From the NCBI GenBank assembly GCA_945643635.1, contig CALZFC010000078.1, forward strand, positions 728,501 to 792,500: a DNA stretch of 64,000 bases, in the 5' to 3' direction. The notes below the pieces were generated by a model. That model had not been told where the DNA came from. It was given only the letters and a program-made list of their open reading frames with translations, and did no database searches. The position numbers and the translations under genes are program-made. This DNA comes from Allodiplogaster sudhausi (Eukaryota > Nematoda > Chromadorea > Rhabditida > Diplogasteridae). Numbering within the stretch: the stretch's first letter is position 1; every line of letters starts with the position of its first letter. This document shows positions 1 through 12,094 of the stretch, piece by piece.

Positions 1-223
1 TGCTCTCTCCAACATCTTTTCATCACATCTCGCAAGCATCGCCACATCCTTTGCTCCACCTTCCTCTTTCAGTCCGCCTGCGTTACTCGGAGCGACCTGT
101 CTATCTTCTCCCTATCACCCTCTTCCCTTAACACGCTCTATCGCCATCAAGTACGACAGACATTCTCAAGAGGCGGAGAACAGAAGCGAGAACGATATGC
201 ATATAAGGAAATCGGATTAGCCG

Positions 224-640
224 TTGGCACAGAACGGTCGATCCTCTCGTCGCCAAGGAAGCAACTTCACTAGCGAACTCCATGGAAGCGCACCTTGTCT
301 ACCTCCAGGACTACGCGGTAACCCTCATCATCGAGCAGCTGGCGGAAGAGATTACCGTTCTCCAGTACGCGAACAAGGCAGTGAAAGCAGAAACGGAGGG
401 ATGGTGGAAGGCGTACCAGGAGGCCGCACAACAATGCAGCGAACGAAGCGGCGCGACCATCAGAAACACGAGAGCGCACTCGAGACAACGCTCTGGGACT
501 ATGAGAGGAGAGAAGAAATGCGAAAAAAGGAGATCCGTGCGATGCGGAGCGACCACATAGCGAGGGAAGAAAAACTGCTGGAGGAGAAATACCGACTGGA
601 GAAGCAGATATCCAAGAAGACCTGGCAAAAGAACACATAA
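224..640 (+). pseudogene. Frameshifted coiled-coil ORF
   Basis: Two overlapping frames each hold half of one likely protein. The frame opening at 282 gives a charged helical stretch (MEAHLVYLQDYAVTLI..., then a WWKAYQEAAQQC segment). From about 440 the coding character moves to the other frame, which runs to 640 with a Glu/Lys/Arg-rich heptad-like stretch (WDYERREEMRKKEIRAMRSD) and ends KKTWQKNT. A one-base shift near 440-460 would join them, so the copy is broken or contains an unrecognised intron. The segment is GC-richer than its surroundings. It could be a retroelement gag-like fragment or a terminal exon of a gene starting left of the window; no reverse transcriptase or zinc knuckle is visible. 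Confidence 0.35.
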
Positions 641-2080
641 ATTTTTTCCATGTTCTTGGATTACGCTATAACACTGTTACATCCACGTGAAATATAAACT
701 TGCTATGCTTAGATCGTTCCATACTATATTATGCATACTGCACACTAACACGGTTTACTGATTTAAAGGTTAATTGTGTTTACAGAGCGAGGGACCGCTC
801 TTTTCGGTGGTGGGGATGTCATTGCCCCGGGTGAGCCAAAGTACAACCGGTCGGCGCTGGTCGTCCCGCACCTGACGGGACTGAGCGGCTAGCGCTCACC
901 TACGCTTGAGTGTTGAGAGAAGCATCTTACCAGGCGGCTGCCCCGGACTCTGCCCTCCTTCCCCCCGTATTTAGATAGTATCATCATGCTATGTTATATG
1001 TAAGATTAAGATATACTTTAATCTGATTCGTACATATGTAAGTGAAGCAATTCTGGCCTATCACACCGTTCTATTAAAGGAACACTAAACTCAACCGTAA
1101 TTTGTTTTAATTTTCCTGACCATTGCCGCAATAAAACACACGCACTCTCACCGTTCTGTTCCCCACTGCGCAATGATTTTTCTGAGCTAGTGCTGTATAT
1201 TCTCCCTCTACACAATGATTTCGGCTAGATATTCAATATCTAGACCGCTCTTGAATCCATTAAATGGATAATGTATGAAATAGACAACAATGTATGTATT
1301 TGGACACCATGAAAGTGAGTGCTGGGGTAATGCATTGAACTTTGCCATATTCAATTGTGTTTAAACCGGATGCTCTAACACTGTGCGCTGTCGAAACCCG
1401 AGAGGATCAGAATAATTGCTGCTCCAAATTCATAACAATATTCAACTGTAGCCTATAATTATTAAGCATCAAACTACCTCGATTGGAATATCGCATGCAT
1501 ATGAATAGTTAGCACTTCTCATATATACTAGGATGAATATAACCACTGAGATGACTTACCAAACAGTCATACTACTGCATCTATGTAAGTGTTTTCCCGC
1601 TATATCCATCTATCATTTTCAATGGTTTTTGCTCCAGTTGTATTGCGATTTCGCGATGAAAGTGATATTTTGTCTTGTGTGCATAGAAAGCGTTCTAATA
1701 TGCAATTAAATATAAAAATCCTGAAAATTTTCTTCACCAACTCTTGCTAATCGTTGAAATTTGAGAAATTGGGTTTTCATGATGTGCAATGACACATTTG
1801 GGGAGACTACAAAATACTATTGTGACAACGCACCAAAATTTGTATTTATAGATTATAAAAACAGAAATTTCTCGAATTTTCAAAAACAAATTTTGAGAAT
1901 AGGCTGAAATCTCTGTTTGCAGTGAAACATTCCACTTGGTCCATTTGGACGGGACCGTTATAGCCACCATAGCATTGAACACTCGCCATTGAGAAGTAGT
2001 TTATATAGGAAATGTAATGTTAGCTCAACATGGCTTACACTTGTGAACCTTTCCTGGAATGTTATCTAATTTGCTCATAT
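641..2080. other. Gene-poor AT-rich stretch
   Basis: No convincing exon is seen. The segment 1035-1110 (motif GTGAAGCAATTCTGGCC followed by CACACCGTTCT) resembles 30880-30920 upstream of another receptor copy, so this is probably old 5' flank of a receptor duplicate. Confidence 0.3.
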
Positions 2081-2084
2081 GCAG

Positions 2085-2200
2085 GCTACATATTGGGAGT
2101 CGTTTTCATCCTCGGGCTCATCGCTCACCGCACACACCTTCCGCACACTTCGCCACGCAGCCACGCATCTCAGCGCAAGAACGCGAAATCTCATGGGAGG
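2085..2200 (+). pseudogene. Srh-like chemoreceptor exon 6 fragment
   Basis: After a normal acceptor (CATATGCAG) lies a relic of the receptor exon that encodes ACAHTFHTLR..THLS in the intact gene at 14.6-17.55 kb. Here the frame opens as GYILGVVFILGLIA and then shifts, so the conserved block (TAHTFRTLRHAATHLSART) appears in a different frame. The end of the exon is degenerate and no neighbouring exons survive. It is an isolated dead exon, probably the 5'-most receptor copy of the cluster. Confidence 0.6.
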
Positions 2201-2489
2201 AATTTTTACCACAAAATCAGGCTATATGATATTTTTGATGAGGAAAATGAATAACAGGCCAATTTACTTTTTTGGCTAGTCTTACTATTGGCTTTCGAGA
2301 CATCATGTCGGCGTGCGAATTAGAAAAAAAAATGTTATTTTTTATGTTCTTTTTTTTAAAATAATTCACAAATAGATAATGCTCAAGAATTCAGCTGTGT
2401 CAGATATCCTCTGCCATCAATGTTGACATATTTTAGTTGAACGTCGCAGGGCTTATCTTCCAACCTCTCCGCAATGTTCACAAGCAGAC

Positions 2490-2860
2490 CTAGTTGTATG
2501 CCAGGTTGTATTCGTGTCCATACCAAGAATATGGCGTGTGAATGAGAAAAAGCTCTCTGTGAAATAGGAGAAATAAAACTCGATACACAAGGCTAGACAA
2601 GGAAGAAAATAGACCTGCTATTCAATTTCCACAACACGAAAATCAACATATAACATGATTTTGTGGCACAAAAATGCTCCCATGAGTTTTCGACTTCATG
2701 GGTCGTTGCCATGACGCTGGAAAGTATCCGCTATTGTTTGAAAATGTAGGGAATATATACATATACTTCAGAACTTATGAAACGAGGATATGTTATAAAG
2801 AATACTTCGCTTTATCTGATATTTAGACGATTGTTGCCAACGGATGTCTGATGATGCCTA
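2490..2860 (+). repeat. Dispersed repeat, copy 1
   Basis: This segment is recognisable in reverse complement at 18130-18600. Shared blocks include CAAGAATATGGCGTGTGAATG, GTTGCCATGACGCTGGAA and GAAACGAGGATATG, in the same order. No ORF or terminal repeat is seen, so the class is unknown. Confidence 0.6.
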
Positions 2861-3159
2861 CGGAGGTCCATAAATTAGAGTCTCAGTACTTATTTTCTGA
2901 GCTCCACGGTAAGATTTGGTTGATCTCGTATAGAGACATTTTATGTAGAGGACTGAATAGCCAATCCTCTCATCTCCTCCCAGTAGTTAAGTCTAAGAAA
3001 TGAAGTGTGCTTTGACTTGGCGAGCGATCGGCCAACAGTCCTTCCTCCTCTCGACCCCTTCCCATTCGTCCTCGTCCACTAAGCCTCGGGCCCATGCTCA
3101 TCCCGGTCGCCCGAGGAACCCTCTCCTTTGTATCTCCCTCTATTTAGAATAACCAAGCT

Positions 3160-3560
3160 ATCCCGCATAAGATCTTCTATCTTCTCTCTTGTAACCTTTG
3201 TCGACTGCGAGATGAACAAAAAAAAAGGAGCTCATACATTTACTTAACTTTACAACTCGGTTCTCATCTGGTGGATATGAAAAAAGACACTTCCTCTCGG
3301 TTCTCTCTCGGGACATACCCGGAAACGATATTTTCCGCACTGTTCTCATCCCGGAAAAATCTATAAATAACGATTCCCGTACGGTTCTCATACTGGACAT
3401 ATCTAAAAACCCACATTTCTCTCCCGGTTCTCATCCTTATAATAATAACCGCGCTCTGTACTCATCTGGGAGGTCTCTTTGTGGTGGGTTCTCAAACGGT
3501 CGGCCACAGTTCTCATACGAGGTGTAATCATACTTCGGTTCTCAAACTATCTAGCGGCCA
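3160..3560. promoter_or_regulatory. GGTTCTCA tandem repeat upstream of receptor
   Basis: The octamer GGTTCTCA, or a close variant, recurs about every 35-45 bp (near 3251, 3298, 3341, 3380, 3425, 3487, 3508, 3537) up to some 80 bp before the receptor ATG at 3622. The reverse complement of 17560-17700, upstream of the intact receptor, has the same layout (CACAGTTCTC..., TCGGTTCTCAAA...). The shared position argues for duplicated promoter DNA. Whether the octamer binds a factor is inference. Confidence 0.4.
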
Positions 3561-4750
3561 TTTATACAGTTAATTTATCAATTGAAAAGTCATTTCAATT
3601 TCGTAACATTCAAAGGTGTCGATGGTGGATCTGTCATTCCTGGTGTCCTCGCGTCTGTCCGAGTTTGTTGACTCGGCAAGACGCCAAAACGCCCCTGACC
3701 TCCACCTCCACTCTCGATTCGCCATCGCTCGTCTTGTTCTCGTCTGCCTCTTCCTCCCACTCGATGGCTTCGCCGCCTTCGTTGTTGTCAGGCACAGTGG
3801 AAAAGCCGCCGCCTCTTATCGCCGCTGTCTTCTGCTGAATCTGGTCAGAGAAAGTTGGCCTTGGATGCCTTGTCAGAACTTTGGTCTTACGCCTCTCTTC
3901 TAACCATAAGTTACTTAAATTGCCCAAATGTTCTCTTTTTTCTCTTTTCTTCATTCGACATTTTATTCAGGTTATTGAACCATAGAAACGTATGTATATA
4001 ATACATATGTCTTATAATCTCGTGGTTTCGTCTTTTTTAAATCCTGAATTAATTATATTTACTCATATAAAAAGGAAATAAAAAATGGCCCCTTTCAGGC
4101 AGCGTCCATCGTAAGCGACATCGAATGTGCTTTGTTGTTCGATACCATTATACTCGCTCCAGTGCCCTGTGGCTGTCATGGTCCGGTCACTCTTCTGCCG
4201 CACTTCATTGGTCCATTCGGCCAATCTGTCAGCTGTTATTAGGTCTCTTGTATTATTGATTGATCATTTATTTATCGATTGATCAACGGTATATAAGTTA
4301 ACTCAGATATTCTTCGCCCTGGCCGGAGCTGTAACAATCGCGAGCTTTGGCAACTGCATTCTCTATCGTCATCAGGCAAGAAGGGATAGGAGAAGAGAGA
4401 GTAGGAGATAGATAAGGAGAAAGAGAGAGAGAGAGAATGAAGCCATCATATTATTAACTGATAAAAGTTTTCTGTAAAACTCAATTCTGCACTCACTCGC
4501 TCTCTCGATCTCTTTCATTCTCTCTCTCCCTTGCTCTTTTCTCTCACTTTCCTTTTTATCTCTCGCTTTATTAAAGGAAGTATCCGTCGAATAATTATAC
4601 ACTAGCGCATGAGAACCACTTTGAATGCGCGCGCTCGCAAAGTTGCCCGTCGCTCGGTCGAGAGAGTATATGAAATAGGAGGGCAGCTCTGACTTCACGT
4701 CTCTATTGCTCAGAATGTAATGGAAGAAAACCGATCAAATTTTCTGGATA

Positions 4751-6043
4751 TACATATGACGCGATTTGCGAGAGTTTCAAAATGGCTGGGGACCCGGCAA
4801 AATTAGATTTCGTTCAAAAGCTCTTTATAGGTACTTTTTAACACGGTGAAACGATTGGAATGGGTCCGGGAGTCTGAAAACGCTATTTTGGCGAGTTATG
4901 CGAGATTTAAAATGCGAGAGCTCGGAGAGACATGCCGAGATGTCCGCACATTCGCGTTCGCTGCTTCGCGCACAATAAAGCAATATTTATAAAAAAATTA
5001 CCATAAATAGAGCACATATTGCTTTATAAATTTGTTCAAGTAGGATTTTAAAATATTCAATTTTAGAGTCGCTGTGGTCTCTAGACTTTGGAGAGGCGTC
5101 GTTTTCTTATATGGCATTTTATCATGGGTTTTCTATCTCATTTCGTAGAGCTGAAAATTCTCTTTCGAATGAGCTTTCGGATGTCAGATATCGACGAACT
5201 CTTTAATGTTTCCCAGTCCTTAAACTGCTGAGTTCAACGCCTGAGCAGCATTTCTTAGGGTTATGTTCGGGCACGTCATAATAAACGCATGTTCTGGTCA
5301 CCTCAGGACTCGCATAGAGTATTCCCTAACAGTTTGTCTGGCAATCATGAAGTCCCAGGTTCGATTCCCGAGGGAGTCGAAGAGTTTTGCCCGTTAATGA
5401 AAATATTTCTTTTGCATTTAAATTACATTTATAGCCTTAAAAGTGAATTCCCTCGACTAACATTCGACAGATTATCGATTGGGTTGCACTTTCGGCGTGG
5501 ACATCGCCCATACAAAGTGCGCGTCGCTCCGCAGGTGCTGAACCCCGCGCATTTCAACAGTTTAAGGACTGGGAAGCATTAAAGAGCTCGTCGATATCTG
5601 ACATACGATAGCTCATTCGAAAGAGAATTTTTAGCTCTACGAAATGAGATAGAAAACCCGTGATAAAATGCCATATAAGATAACGACACCTCTCCAAAGT
5701 CTAGAGGCCGCAGCGGCTCTAAAATTGAATATTTTAAAATTCTACTTGAACAGCTTTCTAAAGCAATATCTTCTCTATTTATGGCAAAAATTTAACAAAT
5801 ACTGCTTTATTGTGCGCGAAGCTGCGAACGTGAATGTGCGGACATCTCTGCATGTCTCTCCGAGCTCTCGAATTTTAAATCTCGCATAACTCGCCAAAAT
5901 GGCGTTTTCAGACTCCCGGACCTATTCCAATCGTTTCGTCGTGTTAAAAACTACCTATAAAGAGCTTTTGAGCAAATTCTAATTTTGCCGGGTCCCCGGC
6001 TCTTTAGATCCTTGCGATTCTCTCGCAAATCGCGTCATATGTA
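4751..6043. mobile_element. 1.3 kb foldback (long inverted repeat) element
   Basis: The left arm (about 4751-5235) and right arm (about 5560-6043) are near-complete reverse complements, from outer ends TACATATGACGCGATTTGCG inward to the block CAGTCCTTAAACTG. The single-copy centre is about 330 bp. The ends are flanked by TA, which would fit a TA-duplicating DNA transposon, but this is not decisive. No transposase ORF is seen, so it is non-autonomous. It sits in the GC-AG intron of the receptor pseudogene. Confidence 0.75.
5307..5378 (+). other. tRNA-like sequence (decayed tRNA or SINE head)
   Basis: Exactly 72 bases fit tRNA numbering. The ends form a 7-bp acceptor-like stem with six pairs (GACTCGC with GGGAGTC), the T-loop TTCGATT is perfect in a B-box context (GGTTCGATTCC), and position 33 is T with GGC as anticodon. 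The D arm and anticodon stem are poor, so this is not a functional tRNA. It may be a tRNA-derived retroposon trapped in the loop of the foldback element. Confidence 0.4.
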
Positions 6044-7713
6044 TGTATGTACATACATATGTTTTAAGCCAAGATGAACTAATCTATGTAGAAAAACAGT
6101 TTATTTTTCCCCGGATACCTCCTTTAAGCTAATCGACAAATTCATTTTCTGCCGTCTAAAATCCTCGTCTCGCCAGGTCGTCCAAATGCCCGGTTCACCC
6201 TTCAAACTGTCGCGCCGAGGCTTCGTCACAGCCTGGTCAACAGCACTTGTTCTCGTTATCATCGTGTGGTGGGTCGTTTTATCAGGCACGGTGGAGGGAT
6301 CGGAGGCAGTGAAGATGCTCGAACAGGTGATACTTTTCAGAGCATTAACAATTGAAAAAGAACATAGATATGAGGCGTTCAGAAGGCCGGCCACTGGACT
6401 CACGGGCATCCCTGCATGGAAAACCTCTTTTGCTTTGATACTGTCTCGACTGTCTTCGTCTGGGGTGCGTATTTGGTTGTCGAATGCAAAAATGAGCACA
6501 AGTCCAAGAAAGTGGTCATACTTCTAGGAGGACACGCCAGGGTCGCACATTATACTATTTAGTTCCTTTATTGAACTACCGATAGTAGCGTAAGGGCGAC
6601 CTATTTAATTCAACACGATATGGTGATTTATAAATTGATCAGCCTGATAGTGCGGACTCCCAATGCTATCTGTCCCGTGTACATACATATATTCTTGGTT
6701 GTAATAATTGTTTTGAATTATTGACATTGTTGATCGTTTCATCGAATGTTGTATTCGTTGCTCACTAGCAGGCTGGAGCGCGGTAATGAGTGTTAGCGGC
6801 GCTCTCGTCATGTTTGCCGTCACCGTGCACACCTTCCACACACTTCGCTGCGCTGCCACGCATCTCAGCGCGCGCATGCGGGCCTATCATATGATCATGC
6901 TGAAGATTCTCATTGTTCAGGTTGCGATAACCTTGAATAATCTTTTTAGCATTCATATTTCTTCCCTCTTTCGTTTGTGAGAAAGCACTTAACTCAGAGT
7001 TCAAAGTAGATGAGGGGTAGAGAATACGCATTAGTCGCTCAATTAAAATGCTAATTTTCTAAGGACAGAAGGTTTTTAGTGGCGGCAATTCGAAATCTCA
7101 CATAATTTTTCGGCAGTCACCCCCTTTTAAACTCTTTGGAAAGGCTAAAATATCTTCATCATAGTAGTTCTAATTCTTCGTTTTCGGTTGTTCTTCCTTA
7201 TCTTCTAATGGGCGTGCCCTTCCTCATCGCCGTGACTGCCTTCCTGAGGCGCGAGGACGACAATGGTGAGTATTAAAGTGCTACCAAGTACCGCAGCATC
7301 AAAGCTGAAAGTAATCTTGGGAGTAACGAATTGGTTTTGATAATTGATCGATTGATAATGCTTTGCTTGATTGACCCTTTCTTCCAGTTCTAATTCCGCT
7401 CGCGGTGTTCATCTACGCCTTTCACTCGCCTGTGCATGTTATTTGTGTACTTCTGCTTACGCGACCTATCGAAGTTTTGTCGTCGGCGTCCTCAAGCGGG
7501 TTTTACTTCCCGATAATCACGTACGAGCTGCGTACAATTAATTTAGAAACGAATAACCCCAACGAGGAAGGGAGCGAGAACAAGCGGCTCTTGAGTCGGG
7601 TCGAGATGTCCACGTCGTCTTTCATCTCAATCTGTAGCCTACTATTCTCCAGACCAAACTATCTCAGCAACATACCTCAAGCAAATGGGCAGGCCTCAAC
7701 AAGAGATCCATAG

Positions 7714-8330
7714 AAAAGGGGAGTTCAGCCTAGCTGTTCTCCTCTTTTGAATGTGTATCTATATTTTTAATCTCCTTTTTTTTGTTAAAGGTCAAACGTA
7801 TGCAAGCGAATATTGGAAAGATGGCTACTGTTTTTTTTCCGATTCTCTAGATTGCGCTCTCCCTTTCACCTGCCATCACAGGTGTAAACGATATTTCTTA
7901 TCGCGTTCACAGATGCTGGAGACAACTTTTGCACCAGCTTCAATAAAGAAAAGAGAGTGCAAAAATGAGAAAATCAGAGATTTTTGCAAACATTGCGCGC
8001 AATTTTTTCCTTAACATAAAACGTCTTTGATGCCATTCGTCAGAGTTTCTGCTTCGTTTGAAAATGATATTTAACTTTTCTCTACTTTCATGCATGACAT
8101 TCCCATTAATTGGCGGATTCAATGCTTTATAGGTTGATTATTTTGACAAATTCAACCTCACATTTCCTAAATATTCATGTAATTTGCTTGAATGAACCGC
8201 TCGAAGAATCAGCATACAGTACTAAACAGTGTGCGATTTGAACGCGCCCGCTTATGCAGTTCGGTCATCGAGAGAGAACATGAAGGAGGGGGCCTGTCAT
8301 GATGACCGTAGTAACATCGCGCCCTCTAAA
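7714..8330 (+). other. Conserved 3' flank of receptor copies
   Basis: No gene is seen. The segment 7795-8110 aligns by eye with 33690-33970, 37060-37340 and 41000-41140, each just downstream of a receptor copy (shared: GAATATTG..GAAxGGCTACTG, TTCTCxxGATTGCxC, GAxAATCAGAGA). It marks the downstream part of the duplication unit. Confidence 0.45.
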
Positions 8331-8935
8331 ATTGCTTATAAATTTGTAACGAGTAAATAATAATCGCTCAAACATTCGAGGTCATTGTTTTCGGACAAAG
8401 ATGATTCATCCATGATGAGAAAAACAAAATAAGAAATGACAAGTAACGTACCGGAACCTAAGCGAATAATACAAGAACCCTTACATCTTCGCGATGTGTT
8501 GCCAAACATAATAACAAATCCCTCCCCTACCAGGAAGTATGGCAGGCACACTGTCTAACTCAGTAGTGAAACAGTCTGCCCGGCTGGACTTGGCAGTTTA
8601 CGAAGTTCTCACATGGCTTATTGCAAAGAACAGTTTTCCTTCATAGTGCCTGTAAACTCAGCGGCATATTTCCGCCACTTGAACGGCAATTTTACGGCAT
8701 AAAAATAGCTTTATTAATTTTTAAATTTTTTTCTTATAAAAAAACCACTTTTTAGGCCGTGCACCAAAGGAGCAGAAAACATGGTATGATTGCCCTTTCA
8801 TCCACACATTACAGACGTTTGTGAGTCGCTTTCCAAGAAATAGAGCTTACATATTGATATATCATATGCACAAGTTTACTTTAGTTTCTGCCTTGGATAA
8901 CTTTGCAGTTGTAACGGGTGCAAATTATGCACTAA

Positions 8936-9298
8936 TGTAATGGGCAGGCCCATTCTAGCACCCTTTCGCCCATTCATCCATGTGTAGTGTTATTAATCGT
9001 ATAGTGTCCCATTGTTGTTTAGTGGTTCTTATTTGTTAGTGCATTTATGTCTTTCATTATGACACGTAGGCATTGTCATTGTTAGTCTAGCAGGGCTCTC
9101 CCTGATCAGTGTTGCATTCCTCCCGCATAGAGAGCGGTTGAGTCTCAGTTGTCTCCCGCCTATTGAGCGGTTGAGTGTCTTTCGTCGCGTGTGTCGCTGA
9201 GTTTCCAGAAGATAAACCTGTGAAACCCCTCTCCCTCCCTCGTCTTCTACATCGTATCGCAGAGAAGTGAACTACAATAGCAACGTCTTGCTATTACA
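8936..9298. mobile_element. Solo LTR of an LTR retrotransposon
   Basis: The element starts TGTAATGGGC and ends GCTATTACA, with 6-bp inverted ends TGTAAT/ATTACA, the canonical TG..CA form. It is 363 bp long. A perfect 4-bp duplication, CTAA, flanks it (8932-8935 and 9299-9302). A purine AATAAA-like GATAAA lies in the 3' third. No internal coding region and no second LTR are present, so it arose by LTR-LTR recombination. Confidence 0.8.
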
Positions 9299-9624
9299 CT
9301 AATGCGAGATTGAATTCTGCACGTTTCCATGTACGACAGCTTTGCACCTACCCATTTATTTGTCTCGGCTTTTTTTTTTACATATGTTTACGTTCTTCTC
9401 GTAAATGGCACCCGCGAGAATCACATTTGCTTGTATCGCACACAGCCGAAGTGACAAAAATCAGCTTTATTCACCAGGCTCTTTTCGCAAAAGTGTAGAA
9501 CATTATTCATGACATACCGGAATTGTGAATGTTATTTCAGATGTCCAGTCTAATAATGCAAATTGTCTGTTTCTCTCTCTTTCTTTCTCTCTCACTCTCT
9601 CATTCTCTATTCTCCCTGCACATA

Positions 9625-10589
9625 TCACGTATGACTGGTCACTCCAGTAGCTACTGTCGATTCGATGCGTGAGTGGTTCCTCGGTGCGTGCGAGTGGGAG
9701 ACGCGTGTGGCGAAGAGGGCGCGGCCACCGCAGAAGCGCGACAGAATGGACCGCAAAAAGGAGGAAGACAAAGAATGTTTAAAAGAGCGAGACCGGCAAT
9801 ACATGATTAATGCACTTTCAAATTGCCGCTTCTGCCCTGATTGAGAGAGGAATAAATCTCATTCTCGCATGCTATTTCTCCAGTCGCGCAAACTTTCATA
9901 TCACCAAATCAAGGTCACCAAATTTTCATATGAACTAGAGCGAGTATATTTGAGGAAAGATCCTCGTATCATACTTTTACTGTCTCGAATTTACCCGAAT
10001 CTCTTCAGTCTTGAACGTGTAGAGGAAGATGTTGACGAAGCCCTTCGTGCAGATCATGAGATAGCCGATCATCTGAACGAAAAAAACTTGTTTTTAATTA
10101 GTGACAGCGTACTTCCAAGTCTTAAAGGTGCTCGAAACTCAATTGTAATCTATTTTAATATTCCCGGCCTTGGCAGAATCGTTTCTCTGAGTCGCAATCT
10201 TTCTCGAACATCAAACAAACGCGAATTCAAGCTTATGTTTTTATCCCATTTAAAGGAGAGACATGACTACAAGGCTCATCAGGAAAAAAAGATTACGTTT
10301 CATGCTACATAAACTTCCATTAACGTTTGTCAGATGTATTTGCCGTTCTTAGTTTTTATTATGTTTTGGATAAGTTGAAAGTTGTGTAATGACTGTAAAA
10401 GCCAAGAACATTCATACATAACTCTCTCTCTCTCTCTCTCTCACCTGATAGGCGCGCAGATTCAGAAGGTTATTGTAAAGGACAAAATCAGGTATCCAAA
10501 CGAGAGTGAACTCGAATGTCAGCGTTATGCCGACTACCATTGTCATCTTCACCAGAGCACGATTGCTCTGCTGCTCTTTTGGTGTCTGA

Positions 10590-10621
<32 letters not shown>

Positions 10622-12063
10622 GGACCGAGAGAGAGAGAGAGAGAGGCAGGGAGATAAGGATAGCAGGGTAGTGAGAAAGCAAGAGAAATGAGAGGGAAGA
10701 GAAATAACATGAAAAGATCAAGAGGGAAAAGAGAGAAAAGAAAGAGATAACTGACACTTTTCGAGAGCGACTTGACAAGACGATAGATGCGAAAGGTGAT
10801 CGGGACGTAGAGCGCGACCGCCGCGGCCAACGTCGACATTCTGTAGATGGCCATGAATTGGAAGATCTGCAAGGAGCTCATTATCAGTCATCTCATTTTG
10901 TCATCAAGCCGGACAATCAAATGGCAAAACGCTACTCTTTGATTTGAGTACACCAGGGATGTATCGGAATAAAAATTTTACATAACGGAATTCGGAATTC
11001 GGAAGGGGGAAAAGATCGGAATTCGGAATTCGGAATTCCGACACACCCCTTGAGTACACAATCGAGATTACACAATTGCTTGGTTTTTGATCATTGGTCC
11101 AACCTCCGGCGTGTACATTGTGGCCGCGTAGCACATGGCGCTCGTCTCAAGGGGCGGTGACATTAGCCAGACAACGCCGCACACGGCAACGCCACAAATG
11201 GTCAATGCCAGCGAGCCTGCAAGCTCTCTTCGGGTTTAGCTTGGCCACCGACTGTTGAAACAAAGCTACATAAATGTTGGACAAGAGGTATGTATGTATG
11301 TAGTAAGCTTCAATAAATATTCTTACCATTAAGAAAATAAAGCCCTTCAAAATAGTGACGCAGTAAACCTCCAAAGACTGCGTAGGCGTACGTCACGTGC
11401 AGTCGCCGATAGCGAGTCGGCAGCATCACGGCGATGAAGCGGTCCCCCGAGATCGAGATGATCGAGAGGCCGACCTTGGCATTGAGAGCTAATTGATAGT
11501 TTTCATAGTGTCTTCAACAACACACAAAAAAATTGTTGGAAACAATCATTGTTTTGGCGCAAAACTGGAACAATATTGTTTGACATATCAAAATGAAAAA
11601 AATTATTTGATATGTCAAACAATATTGTTTCAGTTTTACACCGAAACTATGATTGTTTCAACAAATTTTCTGTGTGTTGTCTTTCAGGATAATTTTCTAA
11701 TCATTTAATGCAAACTCAACAAGAATATATGTATGTAAGGAGAAGTTGGACTAAAAGTCAATGATGAAATGCCCCTCCGCTATAGGAAGCACAATGCGAA
11801 CCAGCTGATAGTTTGCGCAGAGAAGCCAGCTGAAGACATAGTGCGCGCAGTCGTGATTCGGCCATGTCGAATGATCTAGACATTGTTAACCGGCAACTTG
11901 ATTCTTGCAAAATCTTATTATGATCTCCTCGATTACCTTTTTACTTTCTCCTCCTCTCAATTTCCACCACCCCTTCCGCTTTATTTTGAAGCATAACATT
12001 TATCATTTGCCGCTTTTAAACAAGTGCACATGTAAGTATATATATATAAATATAAATATATAC

Positions 12064-12094
<31 letters not shown>

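Larger units (their letters stand above)
3622..7713 (+). pseudogene. Srh-like 7TM chemoreceptor pseudogene
   Basis: All eight exons of the family are present: 3622-3843, 4099-~4240, 4307-4375, 6177-6326, 6383-6464, 6772-6920, 7187-7265, 7388-7713. Lengths mostly equal those of the intact minus-strand copy (222, 69, 150, 82, 149 and 79 bases). Recognisable blocks are LHSRFAIARLVLVCLFLP, GPVTLLPHFIGPFGQ, PGSPFKLSRRGF, GHPCMENLFCFD and FHSPVHVICVLLLT. Two lesions break it: exon 2 reads into an in-frame TAG after GQSVSCY, and exon 8 has lost one base in the TPxYR motif, so the C-terminus is out of frame. The exon 3-4 intron starts with GC (CAG|GCAAG) and holds a 1.3 kb foldback insertion. The family senses external chemicals in nematode sensory neurons; this copy is probably dead. 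Confidence 0.75.

Noticed and set aside
5307..5378. Functional tRNA-Ala
   Set aside because: The T-loop and acceptor stem fit, but the D arm and anticodon stem do not pair, so a working tRNA is unlikely.
9869..10312. 147-residue plus-strand ORF
   Set aside because: It lies over exon 9 of the minus-strand GPCR, whose TM7 sequence and splice signals explain the region better.
10400..10660. Short direct repeats resembling a CRISPR array
   Set aside because: They are plain GA/CT microsatellites in an intron; there are no spacers, and the DNA is eukaryotic.
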